Below, piece after piece: positions 1-8,776 of a stretch of DNA of 64,000 nucleotides. The notes under the pieces were generated by a model. It had not been told where the DNA came from. It did no database searches and saw nothing but the letters and a program-made list of their open reading frames with translations. The stretch lies in assembly GCF_038452265.1 (NCBI RefSeq), contig NZ_CP151843.1, forward strand, positions 682,001-746,000, given 5' to 3'. A program made the translations under genes and the position numbers. Source of the DNA: Vibrio diazotrophicus. Its GTDB lineage: Bacteria; Pseudomonadota; Gammaproteobacteria; Enterobacterales; Vibrionaceae. Position 1 is the stretch's first letter. Each line of letters begins with the position of its first letter.

Positions 1-549
1 TCCCAGCAGTGAGCTTGTCGAAATGCGGTAACGTACCGACTGGTATTGCGTCGAGTAGTGTTCTTTATAGAGTTCGGTTAATGACTGTGACATGTCGTGA
101 GACAAAAGATCAGGGAACAACTCAGGGCGAATATAGTGAGTCACAAATACCACAGGACGAGCATCAAGGTATCGCACTCTGTCCACTCGATAGATATCCG
201 AGAAGGGTTTTAATCCAAGCAGTGCTGATGCTTGTTTGTTGGCGATCATCGCTTTCGCTGCAATCAGCTCAGTTTTAGGCACACGGTTTTGCGCCTCAGC
301 CATCTTATTGAAATTAAGCGTTTGTGTAGGGTCATAACGTAGTGGATCTGGGGAGATAAACCAGCCACGTCGGTCTTCACGGAATACACGCCCTTCAGCT
401 TCAAGTAGCGATAACGCCTCACGCAGTGTTACGCGAGTAGTATCAAATGACTCTGCCAATTTGCGCTCAGAAGGTAGCTTCTGTCTTGGAGATAACATGC
501 CAGCGTCGATTTGTTCAACGATGGCATCTTTAATTTTCACGTATTGCAC
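1..549 (-). CDS. phnR: GntR/UTRA-family transcriptional regulator, PhnR-like (3' end missing)
   Basis: N-terminal 183 residues of a GntR-family repressor; the gene runs off the left edge. A winged HTH at about residues 5-70 (PSERKLAESF, TTRVTLREALSLLEAEG) is followed by the start of a UTRA effector-binding domain. The GTG at 547-549 is chosen because AAAGGA lies 6 bases upstream. The sequence resembles the PhnR regulators of 2-aminoethylphosphonate use in vibrios. That naming rests on memory of the family; the phn genes it would control are not in the window. The family fold is certain, the effector less so. Confidence 0.75.
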   Translation of the reverse strand, partial: MQYVKIKDAIVEQIDAGMLSPRQKLPSERKLAESFDTTRVTLREALSLLEAEGRVFREDRRGWFISPDPLRYDPTQTLNFNKMAEAQNRVPKTELIAAKAMIANKQASALLGLKPFSDIYRVDRVRYLDARPVVFVTHYIRPELFPDLLSHDMSQSLTELYKEHYSTQYQSVRYRISTSSLLG

Positions 550-601
550 AGTATTCCTTTCACCTACATCTTGTGAGCACACCCATTTTTGTGGATGAGA
601 A

Positions 602-1276
602 TTACGCTAACAGAATACTACGCAACTCATGCAAGGATTGCACTTCATAATGCGCATTAATCCCTTCGGGTCTTTCATGTTGATGCACGTTCAACCAACA
701 GGTTTCGATACCAAAGTTTAAGCCACCAAGGATATCTGAATGAGGATTATCCCCCACCATCAGTACTCGCTCTTTGCTCGGGTTACCCATTTTCTCCATT
801 GCATGCTGGAAAATACCTGCATCAGGCTTAGCGACGCCCACTTCTTCTGATATCACAACATGATCAAAGTATTGAGTCATACCAGTTCTTTCCAAACGAA
901 TAGCCTGAAGTTCAGTAAAACCGTTAGTAATAATGCCAAGCTTCGCTTTGCCATTTAGTGCATCCATCAGCTCTTTTGCACCCGGTAGTAAAGTGCAGAT
1001 ATCGGCCATCGCTTCTAAGAATGCGCTGTTCAATTCCGCTGTGGTGGTCTCGAGTTTCTCTGCCCAAGCTTTAAAGCGGATATGCTTAAGTTCTTCGGCG
1101 GTAATGGTTCCGTTTTGATAATCGACCCAAAGTGGCTTATTAACCTGCTGATAATGATGAAAATCTTGTTGTGTAAAATTCACGCCTTTGCGTTCAAACA
1201 TTAACTGCATGCCTTTTAAAGCATCGAAATGGAACAAGGTTTCGTCAGCATCAAATAATATCCAGTCGTACTTCAT
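602..1276 (-). CDS. yjjG: HAD-family 5'-nucleotidase YjjG
   Basis: A 224-residue cytosolic HAD phosphatase. Motif I is FDADETLF (about residues 8-15), motif II is ITNGF and motif III/IV is KPDAGIF with MVGDNPHSDI. Length and motifs match YjjG, which removes phosphate from dUMP, dTMP and noncanonical pyrimidine nucleotides. The frame stays open 66 bases further upstream, but the ATG at 1274-1276 is preferred: GAGGAGA lies 8 bases before it and the protein then begins MKYDWILFD as in the family. It ends 53 bases from the PhnR-like gene. House-cleaning of damaged nucleotides is the likely role. Confidence 0.88.
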   Translation of the reverse strand: MKYDWILFDADETLFHFDALKGMQLMFERKGVNFTQQDFHHYQQVNKPLWVDYQNGTITAEELKHIRFKAWAEKLETTTAELNSAFLEAMADICTLLPGAKELMDALNGKAKLGIITNGFTELQAIRLERTGMTQYFDHVVISEEVGVAKPDAGIFQHAMEKMGNPSKERVLMVGDNPHSDILGGLNFGIETCWLNVHQHERPEGINAHYEVQSLHELRSILLA

Positions 1277-1326
1277 ATCTGTCTCCTCAAAAACGGTGTG
1301 CCTAGTGTAGATTGTTTTCCATAAAA

Positions 1327-1341
1327 TGATAATCTCTATCA
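1327..1341. promoter_or_regulatory. Possible weak Fur-type dyad
   Basis: TGATAAT-C-TCTATCA lies between yjjG and the divergent LysR gene. The left arm is a perfect 7-1-7 Fur half-site and the right arm matches 5 of 7. The centre is about 50 bases from both starts. It is weaker than the box before irgA and may be chance. Confidence 0.25.
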
Positions 1342-1378
1342 ACGGAAACTTGTTGTTAATTTAGAGGCAACAATAATC

Positions 1379-2296
1379 ATGGACAATACTTTCTCTACCA
1401 TCCCTATTTTCGTTGCTGTCGTCGAATGCGGGAGCTTTTCGCTTGCTGCCGAAAAGCTGGGCGTAACGAAATCGGCTGTCAGTAAACGGGTTACCCAGTT
1501 GGAAGATGAGCTTGGTATACGACTGCTCAATCGTACAACAAGAAAGCTGAGCCTGACTGAAGCAGGCAAGCGTTACTATGACCATGTTTCTCAAGCACTA
1601 GCTTTGGCACAACAAGGGATGGACGCCGTTACCGAGCTGCAAGGTGAGCCTAAAGGTAAACTTAAGATAACCGCCCCAATGTCTTTTGGCGTGCTTTACA
1701 TCGCCCCTATCATTGCCGAATTTCTTGAGCAGTTTCCAAAAGTCACTATCGACCTACAACTAGAAGATCAAATGGTCGACTTAATCGAAGGAGAGTTCGA
1801 CCTCGCCATTCGTATTGGCAACCTACCTATCTCAAATCTGGTGGCAAAGCGTCTAGTCAATTGCAAAAGCGTCTTGTGCGCATCACCTGAATACATAAAG
1901 CGTAATGGCTCACCGAAAAAGCCCTCTGATTTGATCGATCATAACTGCCTTGTTTACTCCTATTTCAGAGGCGGCAGTGAATGGACATTCGAGCAAGCGC
2001 ACAACGAGTTTAAAGTGATTCCCAAAGGGAACTTTATTGTGAACAACAGTGAGGCGATCCGCCGCGCGCTCATCGAAGGTTTAGGTGTGGGTCAGTTGCC
2101 TACCTTTCTGGTGAGCAAAGACATCTTGTCTGGAAAATTGCTGCCCATAATGACGCCCTATTCTTTGCCCGAACACGCTATTTATGCCGTGTTTCCTGAA
2201 CGTAAGCATCTTCCACATAAAGTAAGGGCATTTATGGAGTTCGTTGCGGACAAATTGGGCAGAGACAAACCGGTTTGGGACGAAGGTATATTCTGA
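1379..2296 (+). CDS. LysR-family transcriptional regulator
   Basis: A 305-residue LysR-type regulator. The HTH spans about residues 6-65 (FSLAAEKLGVTKSAVSKRVTQLEDELG, RLLNRTTRKLSLTEAG). The periplasmic-binding-protein-like effector domain spans about 90-295 (GKLKITAPMSFG, FDLAIRIGNL). This variant of the domain, with LNRTTRKLSLTEAG and the IRIGNL block, is common in the subgroup that controls oxidoreductase or drug-resistance genes. No target can be assigned: yjjG is divergent 102 bases away and the downstream elbB unit is 347 bases away. The ribosome site is poor (GAGG 12 bases before ATG). Confidence 0.85.
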   Translation: MDNTFSTIPIFVAVVECGSFSLAAEKLGVTKSAVSKRVTQLEDELGIRLLNRTTRKLSLTEAGKRYYDHVSQALALAQQGMDAVTELQGEPKGKLKITAPMSFGVLYIAPIIAEFLEQFPKVTIDLQLEDQMVDLIEGEFDLAIRIGNLPISNLVAKRLVNCKSVLCASPEYIKRNGSPKKPSDLIDHNCLVYSYFRGGSEWTFEQAHNEFKVIPKGNFIVNNSEAIRRALIEGLGVGQLPTFLVSKDILSGKLLPIMTPYSLPEHAIYAVFPERKHLPHKVRAFMEFVADKLGRDKPVWDEGIF

Positions 2297-2417
2297 GTCA
2301 CAACAATAAAAGGTGAACGCGAGAAAAGGCCTGTTCACTGATTTAGCACAATAAACATCAGCGATTAACGACATATAAAACCTGTTAACCACTGTTTAGA
2401 GATCAATTGGATTAGCA

Positions 2418-2615
2418 ATGAAACACTTCCTACCTTCATCTGTAATGCTTGTTCCGTTTGTTGTAAAACATTACCCAGATAGTGACACAGAATCCCAAAG
2501 TGAAAGTGAGCAAAATTCGAGCTGTGATCTGTGCGACGATCTAACAACCAATCCTCAGCTAAAATTATCTACCGAAAACCAAGTCAAAGCGAAAAAAGGT
2601 CGTAAGCTTAAATAA
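2418..2615 (+). CDS. Small unknown protein, possible gene
   Basis: A 65-residue ORF between the LysR gene and elbB. A short hydrophobic start (FLPSSVMLVPFVV) is followed by an acidic, Ser/Glu-rich middle (about residues 20-35) with a CDLC pair, and a basic KAKKGRKLK tail. This blocky composition, unlike a random ORF, and the lack of any competing frame favour a real gene. Against it, no clear Shine-Dalgarno precedes ATG. It ends 28 bases before elbB and could be cotranscribed. I do not recognise the family. Confidence 0.35.
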   Translation: MKHFLPSSVMLVPFVVKHYPDSDTESQSESEQNSSCDLCDDLTTNPQLKLSTENQVKAKKGRKLK

Positions 2616-2643
2616 AGTCCTGCTTAACAAAAGGAATAAGTCG

Positions 2644-3294
2644 ATGAAAAAAGTAGCCGTGATTTTAAGTGGCTGTGGTGTCTTCGATGGCTCAGAAATT
2701 CATGAAGCTGTCTTAGCGCTCCATGCCATTGAGAAGCAAGGGGCAAGCTGGCACTGCTTTGCGCCTAATATCGAACAACTGCATGTTATCAATCACCTGA
2801 CTGGTGAAGTGATGACAGAAAAGCGCAATGTTCTGGTAGAGGCCGCTCGGCTTGTTCGAGGCAAGATAGACGATGTAGAAAAACTCAAAGCCGACGACTA
2901 CGATGCGTTACTCCTTCCCGGTGGATTTGGCGCGGCAAAAAACTTAACTGATTTTGCAGTTAAAGGCACAGAGTGCACCATTAATGCTCATGTTGCGTCT
3001 GCTTGTCGAGCATTCGCTCAATCTGGTAAACCAGCCGCGTATCTGTGTATCGCCCCCACCATTATTCCAATGATTTATGAGCACGGCGTGCAAGGCACAA
3101 TTGGGAATGACAAAGATACCGCCATCGCTTTCAATCACATGGGGGGGGATCACATCAACTGCCCAGTAGATGACTTCGTCTATGACCATGAACACAACGT
3201 TCTTTCTACGCCAGCTTATATGTTGGCAGGCAGTATTTCAGAAGCCGCATCAGGTATCGAACGTCTGGTTGAGAAGCTAATAGAGCTGGCATAG
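2644..3294 (+). CDS. elbB: Glyoxalase/DJ-1-superfamily protein ElbB
   Basis: A 216-residue DJ-1/PfpI-type protein matching ElbB (formerly linked to early isoprenoid biosynthesis, now described as a class I glutamine-amidotransferase-like protein with weak glyoxalase activity). Visible are the N-terminal VAVILSGCGVFDGSEI, the LLLPGGFGAAKNL block and the nucleophile-elbow region YLCIAPTI, with Cys in the DJ-1 catalytic position. AAAGGA sits 10 bases before ATG. A run of eight G at 3141-3148 inside the gene is an obvious slippage site. A strong hairpin follows, so this is the end of its transcript. Confidence 0.9.
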   Translation: MKKVAVILSGCGVFDGSEIHEAVLALHAIEKQGASWHCFAPNIEQLHVINHLTGEVMTEKRNVLVEAARLVRGKIDDVEKLKADDYDALLLPGGFGAAKNLTDFAVKGTECTINAHVASACRAFAQSGKPAAYLCIAPTIIPMIYEHGVQGTIGNDKDTAIAFNHMGGDHINCPVDDFVYDHEHNVLSTPAYMLAGSISEAASGIERLVEKLIELA

Positions 3295-3337
3295 TCAATA
3301 CCGCTGGCATAAATGGCTCGACGTTATAGAATGACAA

Positions 3338-3374
3338 CAGCAAGGTGATCATCTCGGTCACCTTGCTGCTTTAT
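3338..3374 (+). terminator. Rho-independent-type terminator after elbB
   Basis: An 11-bp perfect stem (CAGCAAGGTGA / TCACCTTGCTG) with a 9-base loop, then CTTTATAAA. The U-tract is short, so termination may be partial. Confidence 0.65.
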
Positions 3375-3511
3375 AAAGGTTGTTAATCATTTCCAGTGAG
3401 TAAATATTATCCGAGACTTGACACAAATCAGCATAATTTTGAAAATCACCGCAATCGAACAATCCTCTCGCAAAAACACTTTACATCGATTTATTTCTAG
3501 ATAACATGCCA

Positions 3512-3527
3512 ACGCAAACGTTTGCTC
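3512..3527. promoter_or_regulatory. PurR operator upstream of fhs
   Basis: ACGCAAACGTTTGCTC matches the PurR consensus ACGCAAACGTTTNCNT except at the end, including the central palindrome GCAAACGTTTGC. Its centre is 38 bases before the fhs ATG. Fhs supplies 10-formyl-THF for purine synthesis, so control by PurR fits. Confidence 0.8.
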
Positions 3528-3557
3528 AACTAAACATAAACACATTCTGAGGATTTT

Positions 3558-5306
3558 ATGCTATCAGACATCGACATTTGCCGTTCCACCCCATTGAGCC
3601 ACATTGATGCCGTTGCTGAAAAAGCAGGATTACGTGCTGAAGAGTACGAAAGTCACGGCCATTACAAAGCAAAAGTCTCATTAAAATGTTTAGAACGATT
3701 GCATGAAAAACCCGTAGGCAAGTTTGTATTGGTAACGGCCATCACACCGACACCGCTCGGTGAAGGTAAAACTGTTACAACCATAGGTTTAGCGCAGGGA
3801 TTAGCAAAATTGAATCAGTCGGTTTTTGCTTGTATACGCCAACCTTCTATGGGGCCTATCTTTGGCGTTAAAGGTGGTGCTGCAGGTGGTGGTTATTCGC
3901 AGGTTGCTCCAATGGAAGAATTAAACCTGCACTTAACTGGTGATATTCATGCGGTGACCGCCGCCCATAACCTAGCCTCTGCCGCTATCGACGCTCGTAT
4001 CTACCATGAGCAGCGTAACGGCTATGAAGATTTCGAACGTCGAACACAGCTTAAAGCGCTACGAATCGATCCACACCAAGTGGTATGGAAACGTGTTGTT
4101 GACCATAACGATCGCGCGCTGCGCATGGTAACGGTTGGCCAAAACGAAATGGGTAAAACCATCAATGGTTATGAACGTACTGATGGTTTCGATATTTCCG
4201 CAGCGTCTGAACTTATGGCAATTCTTGCCTTGGCTTCCGACCTTAAAGACCTGCGTCAACGTATCGGCAAAATTGTGATTGGCTACAGTTTTGATGGTAA
4301 CCCAGTGACCACAGAGGATTTGCAAGTCGCTGGCGCGATGACGGTCAGCATGAAAGAAGCGATCAAACCAACGTTAATGCAGACTTTAGAAGGCGTGCCT
4401 ACCCTTATCCATGCAGGACCTTTCGCAAATATTGCACACGGCAATTCATCGATCATTGCCGATGACATCGCGACACGTTTAGCCGAATACACAGTCACAG
4501 AAGGCGGTTTTGGTTCTGACATGGGTTTTGAAAAAGCCTGTAACATCAAAGCAAAAGCATCGGGTAAAACACCCGATTGTGCTGTTATTGTGGCAACCTT
4601 GCGCGGTCTGAAAGCAAACTCAGGTCAATTCGATTTACGTCCGGGTCAAGCTATCCCCGACTCATTGTTCGCACCAGATCGAGTTGCTTTAGTCGCAGGC
4701 TTTGAGAACTTAAAGTGGCACATCAACAACGTTAATAAATACGGTATTCCTGCTGTTGTCGCGATTAACCGTTTCCCCCAAGATACTAACGAAGAACTAC
4801 AGCAGCTTATTGAACTTATCGAGGCTTTGCCAAACGATGTTGAAGTGTCGATTTCAGAGGGTTTTGTTAAAGGTGGTGAAGGCACGAAAGAACTTGCAGA
4901 AAAAGTCATTAAACAGTGCGAGAAAACCTCTTTGTTTGAGCCTTTGTACCAAGCTGAAGATACGCTGATGACCAAGATCACCAGTGTTGTCACCAAAGGC
5001 TACGGTGCAGGTTCATTTATGCTGAGTTACAAAGCTCAAATGCAATTAAAGCAGTTGAACGAACAAGGCTTCGAAAACCTGTCAGTCTGTTTCGCGAAGA
5101 CGCCGCTCTCTATTACCACAAATTCATCAATTAAAGGTGCACCAAGTGGATTTGAAGTGATGATTCGCGAGCTCAAACTCTGCGCTGGCGCTGGCTTTGT
5201 TTATGCGCTGTGCGACAACGTCATGACCATGCCCGGCCTACCAGACAGGCCCGCCTTTATGTCATTAGACATCGACGAACACGGGCATATTATTGGTTTG
5301 AGTTAA
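3558..5306 (+). CDS. fhs: Formate-tetrahydrofolate ligase
   Basis: A 582-residue cytosolic enzyme that makes 10-formyl-THF from formate, ATP and THF, feeding purine synthesis and formyl-Met-tRNA. The ATP loop TPTPLGEGKTV is at about residues 63-73. Further family blocks are RQPSMGPIFGVKGGAAGGGY, the HAVTAAHNLASAAIDAR region and EGGFGSDMGFEK. The length is slightly above the usual 555-560. The ATG follows GAGGA by 6 bases. The gene stands alone, with a PurR operator upstream and a terminator downstream, so purine availability probably sets its level. Confidence 0.96.
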   Translation: MLSDIDICRSTPLSHIDAVAEKAGLRAEEYESHGHYKAKVSLKCLERLHEKPVGKFVLVTAITPTPLGEGKTVTTIGLAQGLAKLNQSVFACIRQPSMGPIFGVKGGAAGGGYSQVAPMEELNLHLTGDIHAVTAAHNLASAAIDARIYHEQRNGYEDFERRTQLKALRIDPHQVVWKRVVDHNDRALRMVTVGQNEMGKTINGYERTDGFDISAASELMAILALASDLKDLRQRIGKIVIGYSFDGNPVTTEDLQVAGAMTVSMKEAIKPTLMQTLEGVPTLIHAGPFANIAHGNSSIIADDIATRLAEYTVTEGGFGSDMGFEKACNIKAKASGKTPDCAVIVATLRGLKANSGQFDLRPGQAIPDSLFAPDRVALVAGFENLKWHINNVNKYGIPAVVAINRFPQDTNEELQQLIELIEALPNDVEVSISEGFVKGGEGTKELAEKVIKQCEKTSLFEPLYQAEDTLMTKITSVVTKGYGAGSFMLSYKAQMQLKQLNEQGFENLSVCFAKTPLSITTNSSIKGAPSGFEVMIRELKLCAGAGFVYALCDNVMTMPGLPDRPAFMSLDIDEHGHIIGLS

Positions 5307-5326
5307 CCCACCCAATCAAATTCGAC

Positions 5327-5360
5327 AAGGCGGCGTTGCAACCCAAGCTGCCTTTTCTTT
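5327..5360 (+). terminator. Terminator after fhs
   Basis: Stem AAGGCGGC / GCTGCCTT (one mismatch) with a 12-base loop, followed by TTTTCTTTAT. Confidence 0.65.
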
Positions 5361-5456
5361 ATCGATAGATTTATTTCTTTCGTAAACAGTTTGAAATTTT
5401 TCACTTCGTGTGCCGTTCTTTTCTTATATCGATAATAAAAATGGGTAAGAAAAGTC

Positions 5457-6602
5457 ATGAAACGCTCAACAGCACTATTACTACTCTTCGCAGCAATACC
5501 TTTATCAATTTTTTCGTTCAGTCATGCCACCAGCGAAATGACATCGACTCACGCAGATCCAATGAAATCTGGTCAAACGGAAGTTGCTACCTTGGCGGGT
5601 GGTTGCTTCTGGTGTACAGAATCGGATTTGGAAAAACTTCCGGGAGTCGTTGACGTGGTCTCTGGTTACGCTGGCGGAAATGTTGACAACCCAAATTACA
5701 AACAAGTTTCCTCAGGTAAAACCGGACACATTGAAGTGGTTAAGGTGACTTACGATCCCAAAAAAGTGACTTACGAACAGGTACTGGACCAGTTTTTTCG
5801 ACATATCGATCCAACCGATGACCAAGGATCTTTTGTCGACCGAGGGAACCAATACCGCCCTGCGATTTTCTATCACAATGATGAGCAAAAGCAGATTGCT
5901 GCGAACTTCATGAAAGAAATCGAACAAACAGGCATTTTCAAAAAACCATTAAAAACTGAGCTGATTAAATACACCAAGTTTTGGCGTGCGGAAGAATACC
6001 ATCAAGACTATTACAAAAATAACTCGCTACGTTATAAGTACTATCGTTACGCTTCGGGACGTGACCAGTACCTAGACGAGATTTTCGGTAAGGACAGAGT
6101 AGAAAAGCCGGTAACGTTACGAGAAATTATCGACAAAACAAAAGCTCTCAACAGTGTCAAAGCATACACTCGCCCGTCTAATGAAGAGATCAAATCAAAA
6201 CTGACCGATCTACAGTATTACGTTACTCAAGAGGAAGGCACCGAACGTGCTTTCCAAAATGAATACTGGGATAACAAGCAAGCAGGTATCTATGTGGATA
6301 TCGTTTCTGGAGAACCTCTGTTTTCTTCCACCGATAAATACAAATCAGGGACAGGCTGGCCAAGTTTCACCAAGCCAATCAGTTCGGCATACATTGTGAC
6401 TCACGATGACAACAAACTGTTTTATACCAGAACCGAGGTTCGCAGCCGCTTTGCAGACTCTCATCTAGGCCATGTGTTTGATGATGGCCCAGCGCCGACG
6501 GGTTTAAGATACTGTATGAACTCAGCCGCGATGCGTTTTGTACCAGTCGAAAAGATGCAACAAGAAGGTTATGCGGAATGGCTTTCTCTGTTTGAGAAAT
6601 AG
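5457..6602 (+). CDS. msrAB: Secreted MsrA-MsrB fusion methionine sulfoxide reductase
   Basis: A 381-residue bifunctional enzyme that repairs both stereoisomers of methionine sulfoxide. A Sec-type signal (about residues 1-24: KR, then LLLLFAAIPLSIFSFS, then SHA) places it in the periplasm. The MsrA domain follows, with GGCFWC and catalytic Cys50. The MsrB domain occupies about 225-375, with SGTGWPSF, the HLGHVFDDGP block and RYCMNS (Cys353). The usual MsrB zinc CxxC pairs are absent. Unlike neisserial PilB there is no N-terminal thioredoxin domain, so an external reductant is needed. The gene has its own terminator and is convergent with folE. Confidence 0.93.
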   Translation: MKRSTALLLLFAAIPLSIFSFSHATSEMTSTHADPMKSGQTEVATLAGGCFWCTESDLEKLPGVVDVVSGYAGGNVDNPNYKQVSSGKTGHIEVVKVTYDPKKVTYEQVLDQFFRHIDPTDDQGSFVDRGNQYRPAIFYHNDEQKQIAANFMKEIEQTGIFKKPLKTELIKYTKFWRAEEYHQDYYKNNSLRYKYYRYASGRDQYLDEIFGKDRVEKPVTLREIIDKTKALNSVKAYTRPSNEEIKSKLTDLQYYVTQEEGTERAFQNEYWDNKQAGIYVDIVSGEPLFSSTDKYKSGTGWPSFTKPISSAYIVTHDDNKLFYTRTEVRSRFADSHLGHVFDDGPAPTGLRYCMNSAAMRFVPVEKMQQEGYAEWLSLFEK

Positions 6603-6637
6603 TTTGTCTGACTAGATAGCATCCGGCTATATAATTT

Positions 6638-6668
6638 GCCCAGTCTAGCTCTGACTGGGCTTTTTATT
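6638..6668 (+). terminator. Terminator between msrAB and folE
   Basis: An 8-bp perfect stem GCCCAGTC / GACTGGGC with a 7-base loop and TTTTTATT on the + side. On the minus strand the stem is followed only by AAATTATAT, so it mainly serves msrAB. Confidence 0.85.
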
Positions 6669-6675
6669 GTTCGCG

Positions 6676-7332
6676 TTAACGTAAACCGTGAAGAAATTCA
6701 GCGCGAGTTGCAGGGTTGGATTTGAAGATACCGCCGAGCGCTGTGGTTGTGGTTACGCTGGTTGCGTCCATCACACCACGAGATTTCACGCAGTAATGCG
6801 TAGCATCGATAGTAACTGCCACATCCTCTGACTCTAGTAGAGCTTGCAGAGCAACCAGAATTTGCTGTGTCATACGCTCTTGAACCTGAGGACGCTGAGC
6901 AAAAAAGCGGACAATGCGGTTGATCTTAGACAGACCAATAATTTTGCCACGAGGAATATAAGCGACAGCCGCTTTACCATCAATCGTCACTAAGTGATGT
7001 TCACAAGTGCTGGTTACTGTGATGTCTTTCACCTTCACCATTTCACTCACATTCATCTTGTTTTCAATCACAGTGATTTTAGGGAAGTTGCTATAGTCAA
7101 GCCCTGAAAAAATCTCATCCACATACATTTTTGCAATACGATGCGGCGTTTCTTCTAGGCTATCATCGGTCAGATCAAGACCAAGTAAATTGAGGATTTC
7201 ACGCATGTGACTCTCAATCTTTTCTTTCTTCTCTTCACGACTCACCGTATTTGGCTGCATTGGCGTTTCCAAACCACGGCGCTCTAGCGCATCTTTTACT
7301 AACTTTGCTGATTCGCTAAGACCTGATGACAT
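6676..7332 (-). CDS. folE: GTP cyclohydrolase I
   Basis: A 218-residue cytosolic enzyme opening GTP to 7,8-dihydroneopterin triphosphate, the first step of tetrahydrofolate synthesis. Zinc and catalytic motifs are present: TSTCEHHLVTI (Cys and His ligands), GLSKINRIVRFF, RPQVQERMTQQI and the second zinc Cys in HYCVKSRGVMD. The length equals the usual bacterial enzyme. It is divergent from moeA, with 200 bases between them. Both genes consume or elaborate GTP-derived cofactors, but nothing in the gap shows shared control. Confidence 0.96.
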   Translation of the reverse strand: MSSGLSESAKLVKDALERRGLETPMQPNTVSREEKKEKIESHMREILNLLGLDLTDDSLEETPHRIAKMYVDEIFSGLDYSNFPKITVIENKMNVSEMVKVKDITVTSTCEHHLVTIDGKAAVAYIPRGKIIGLSKINRIVRFFAQRPQVQERMTQQILVALQALLESEDVAVTIDATHYCVKSRGVMDATSVTTTTALGGIFKSNPATRAEFLHGLR

Positions 7333-7532
7333 TCACATTCCTCTTACTTTACCCCTTTCGGATGGCTGACAAGGATACTCGGATTCTTACATAATTACAC
7401 CCCTATTTTATAGGTGGAAATACTGCTCCTATCTGCGAAAGCAAGGTATGTCCCTGTCAGTAAAAAGGGCATATGCAAATAGCTCTACTATGTTAGAGTA
7501 TCTCCCAACAAAAAAGACTACAGGAATAACGA

Positions 7533-8768
7533 ATGGGCTGTTGTGACGCTCCGGGCTTAATGCCTCTTGAAGAAGCTTTAGAAAAAATGCTGGCTGGCAT
7601 TAAACCAATTCAATCGACACTTCAACTTCCACTCGCAGACGCCATCGGCTATGTACTTGCAGAAGACATTCTTTCACCTATCAACGTACCACCATTCGAT
7701 AACTCTGCGATGGATGGGTACGCGGTTAGAATCAGCGAATTAGCGCACAACCAACCTCTGCCTGTAGCGGGTAAATCGTTTGCTGGGCAGCCTTTTGAAA
7801 GCGAATGGCCGCCAATGACCTGTGTACGTATCATGACCGGCGCGCAAATTCCTCAAGGTTGTGATGCGGTGATCATGCAAGAACAAGCGACGGTCACCGA
7901 AGACGGTGTTACTTTTTGCCAAACTCAGGTTAAACCAAACAACAATATCCGCCCTGTTGGCGACGACATTCGCCAAGGCGACATCGTTCTCAACAAAGGT
8001 GCTCGTCTGACCGCTCGCGATATTCCGATGATCGCGACCTTAGGTGTTAGCCACGTCACTGTCTTCAGAAAACCAAAAGTCGCCTTTTTCTCTACTGGTG
8101 ACGAGCTAAAACCATTAGGCACTGAGCTTAAAGCTGGCGAAATCTATGACAGCAACCGTTATGGTATCAAACCGCTGATCATTAACTTCGGTTGTGAAGC
8201 CATTGATTTAGGCATTATTCCTGACTGCCCTAAAACGCTTAAAGAGACATTTGAAAAAGCACAAAGCCTTGCCGATGTGGTGGTAACTTCAGGTGGCGTC
8301 AGCGTTGGTGAAGCAGATTTCACTAAAGACATTCTTGATGAAGTGGGGCAAATCGGTTTTTGGAAACTGGCGATCAAACCAGGTAAACCCTTTGCTTTTG
8401 GCGCTCTAGGTGATGCTTGGTTCTGTGGTCTGCCAGGCAACCCTGTTTCTGCAGTATTAACGATGTATGTGCTAGTTCAACCTATGCTGGCTAAGCTAGG
8501 TGGTCATTCGCAATGGAAAGCACCCGAATCGATTCCGGCGATTACTCGTACTGCATTCAAAAAAGGACCGGGCAGAACGGATTTCCAACGCGGCATTTAC
8601 ACCATCGAAAATGGTCAGTTTGTTGTAGAAACGACGGGGAATCAGAGTTCAGGTGCCTTCCGCTCTATGAGCTTAGCCAACTGTTTTGTGGTACTTGAGC
8701 GTGAACGTGGCAGCGTTGAAGTGGGTGAAACCGTCAACATTCAACTGTTTAACTCAACGTTATATTAG
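7533..8768 (+). CDS. moeA: Molybdopterin molybdenumtransferase MoeA
   Basis: A 411-residue protein that inserts molybdate into adenylylated molybdopterin to give Mo cofactor. Blocks seen: PPFDNSAMDGYAV (about residues 50-62), MTGAQIP, FFSTGDEL and SGGVSVGEADF of the MoeB/MogA-like domain, and GLPGNPVSA. The ATG follows AGGAA by 6 bases. moeB starts 8 bases after the stop, so the two are cotranscribed. The main visible client in the window is the Mo-bisMGD enzyme NapA at 43 kb. Confidence 0.95.
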   Translation: MGCCDAPGLMPLEEALEKMLAGIKPIQSTLQLPLADAIGYVLAEDILSPINVPPFDNSAMDGYAVRISELAHNQPLPVAGKSFAGQPFESEWPPMTCVRIMTGAQIPQGCDAVIMQEQATVTEDGVTFCQTQVKPNNNIRPVGDDIRQGDIVLNKGARLTARDIPMIATLGVSHVTVFRKPKVAFFSTGDELKPLGTELKAGEIYDSNRYGIKPLIINFGCEAIDLGIIPDCPKTLKETFEKAQSLADVVVTSGGVSVGEADFTKDILDEVGQIGFWKLAIKPGKPFAFGALGDAWFCGLPGNPVSAVLTMYVLVQPMLAKLGGHSQWKAPESIPAITRTAFKKGPGRTDFQRGIYTIENGQFVVETTGNQSSGAFRSMSLANCFVVLERERGSVEVGETVNIQLFNSTLY

Positions 8769-8776
8769 GCTCGAGT

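Noticed and set aside
9..278. Open frame on the + strand at the left edge
   Set aside because: It is antisense to the PhnR-like gene, whose minus-strand protein has clear GntR and UTRA motifs.
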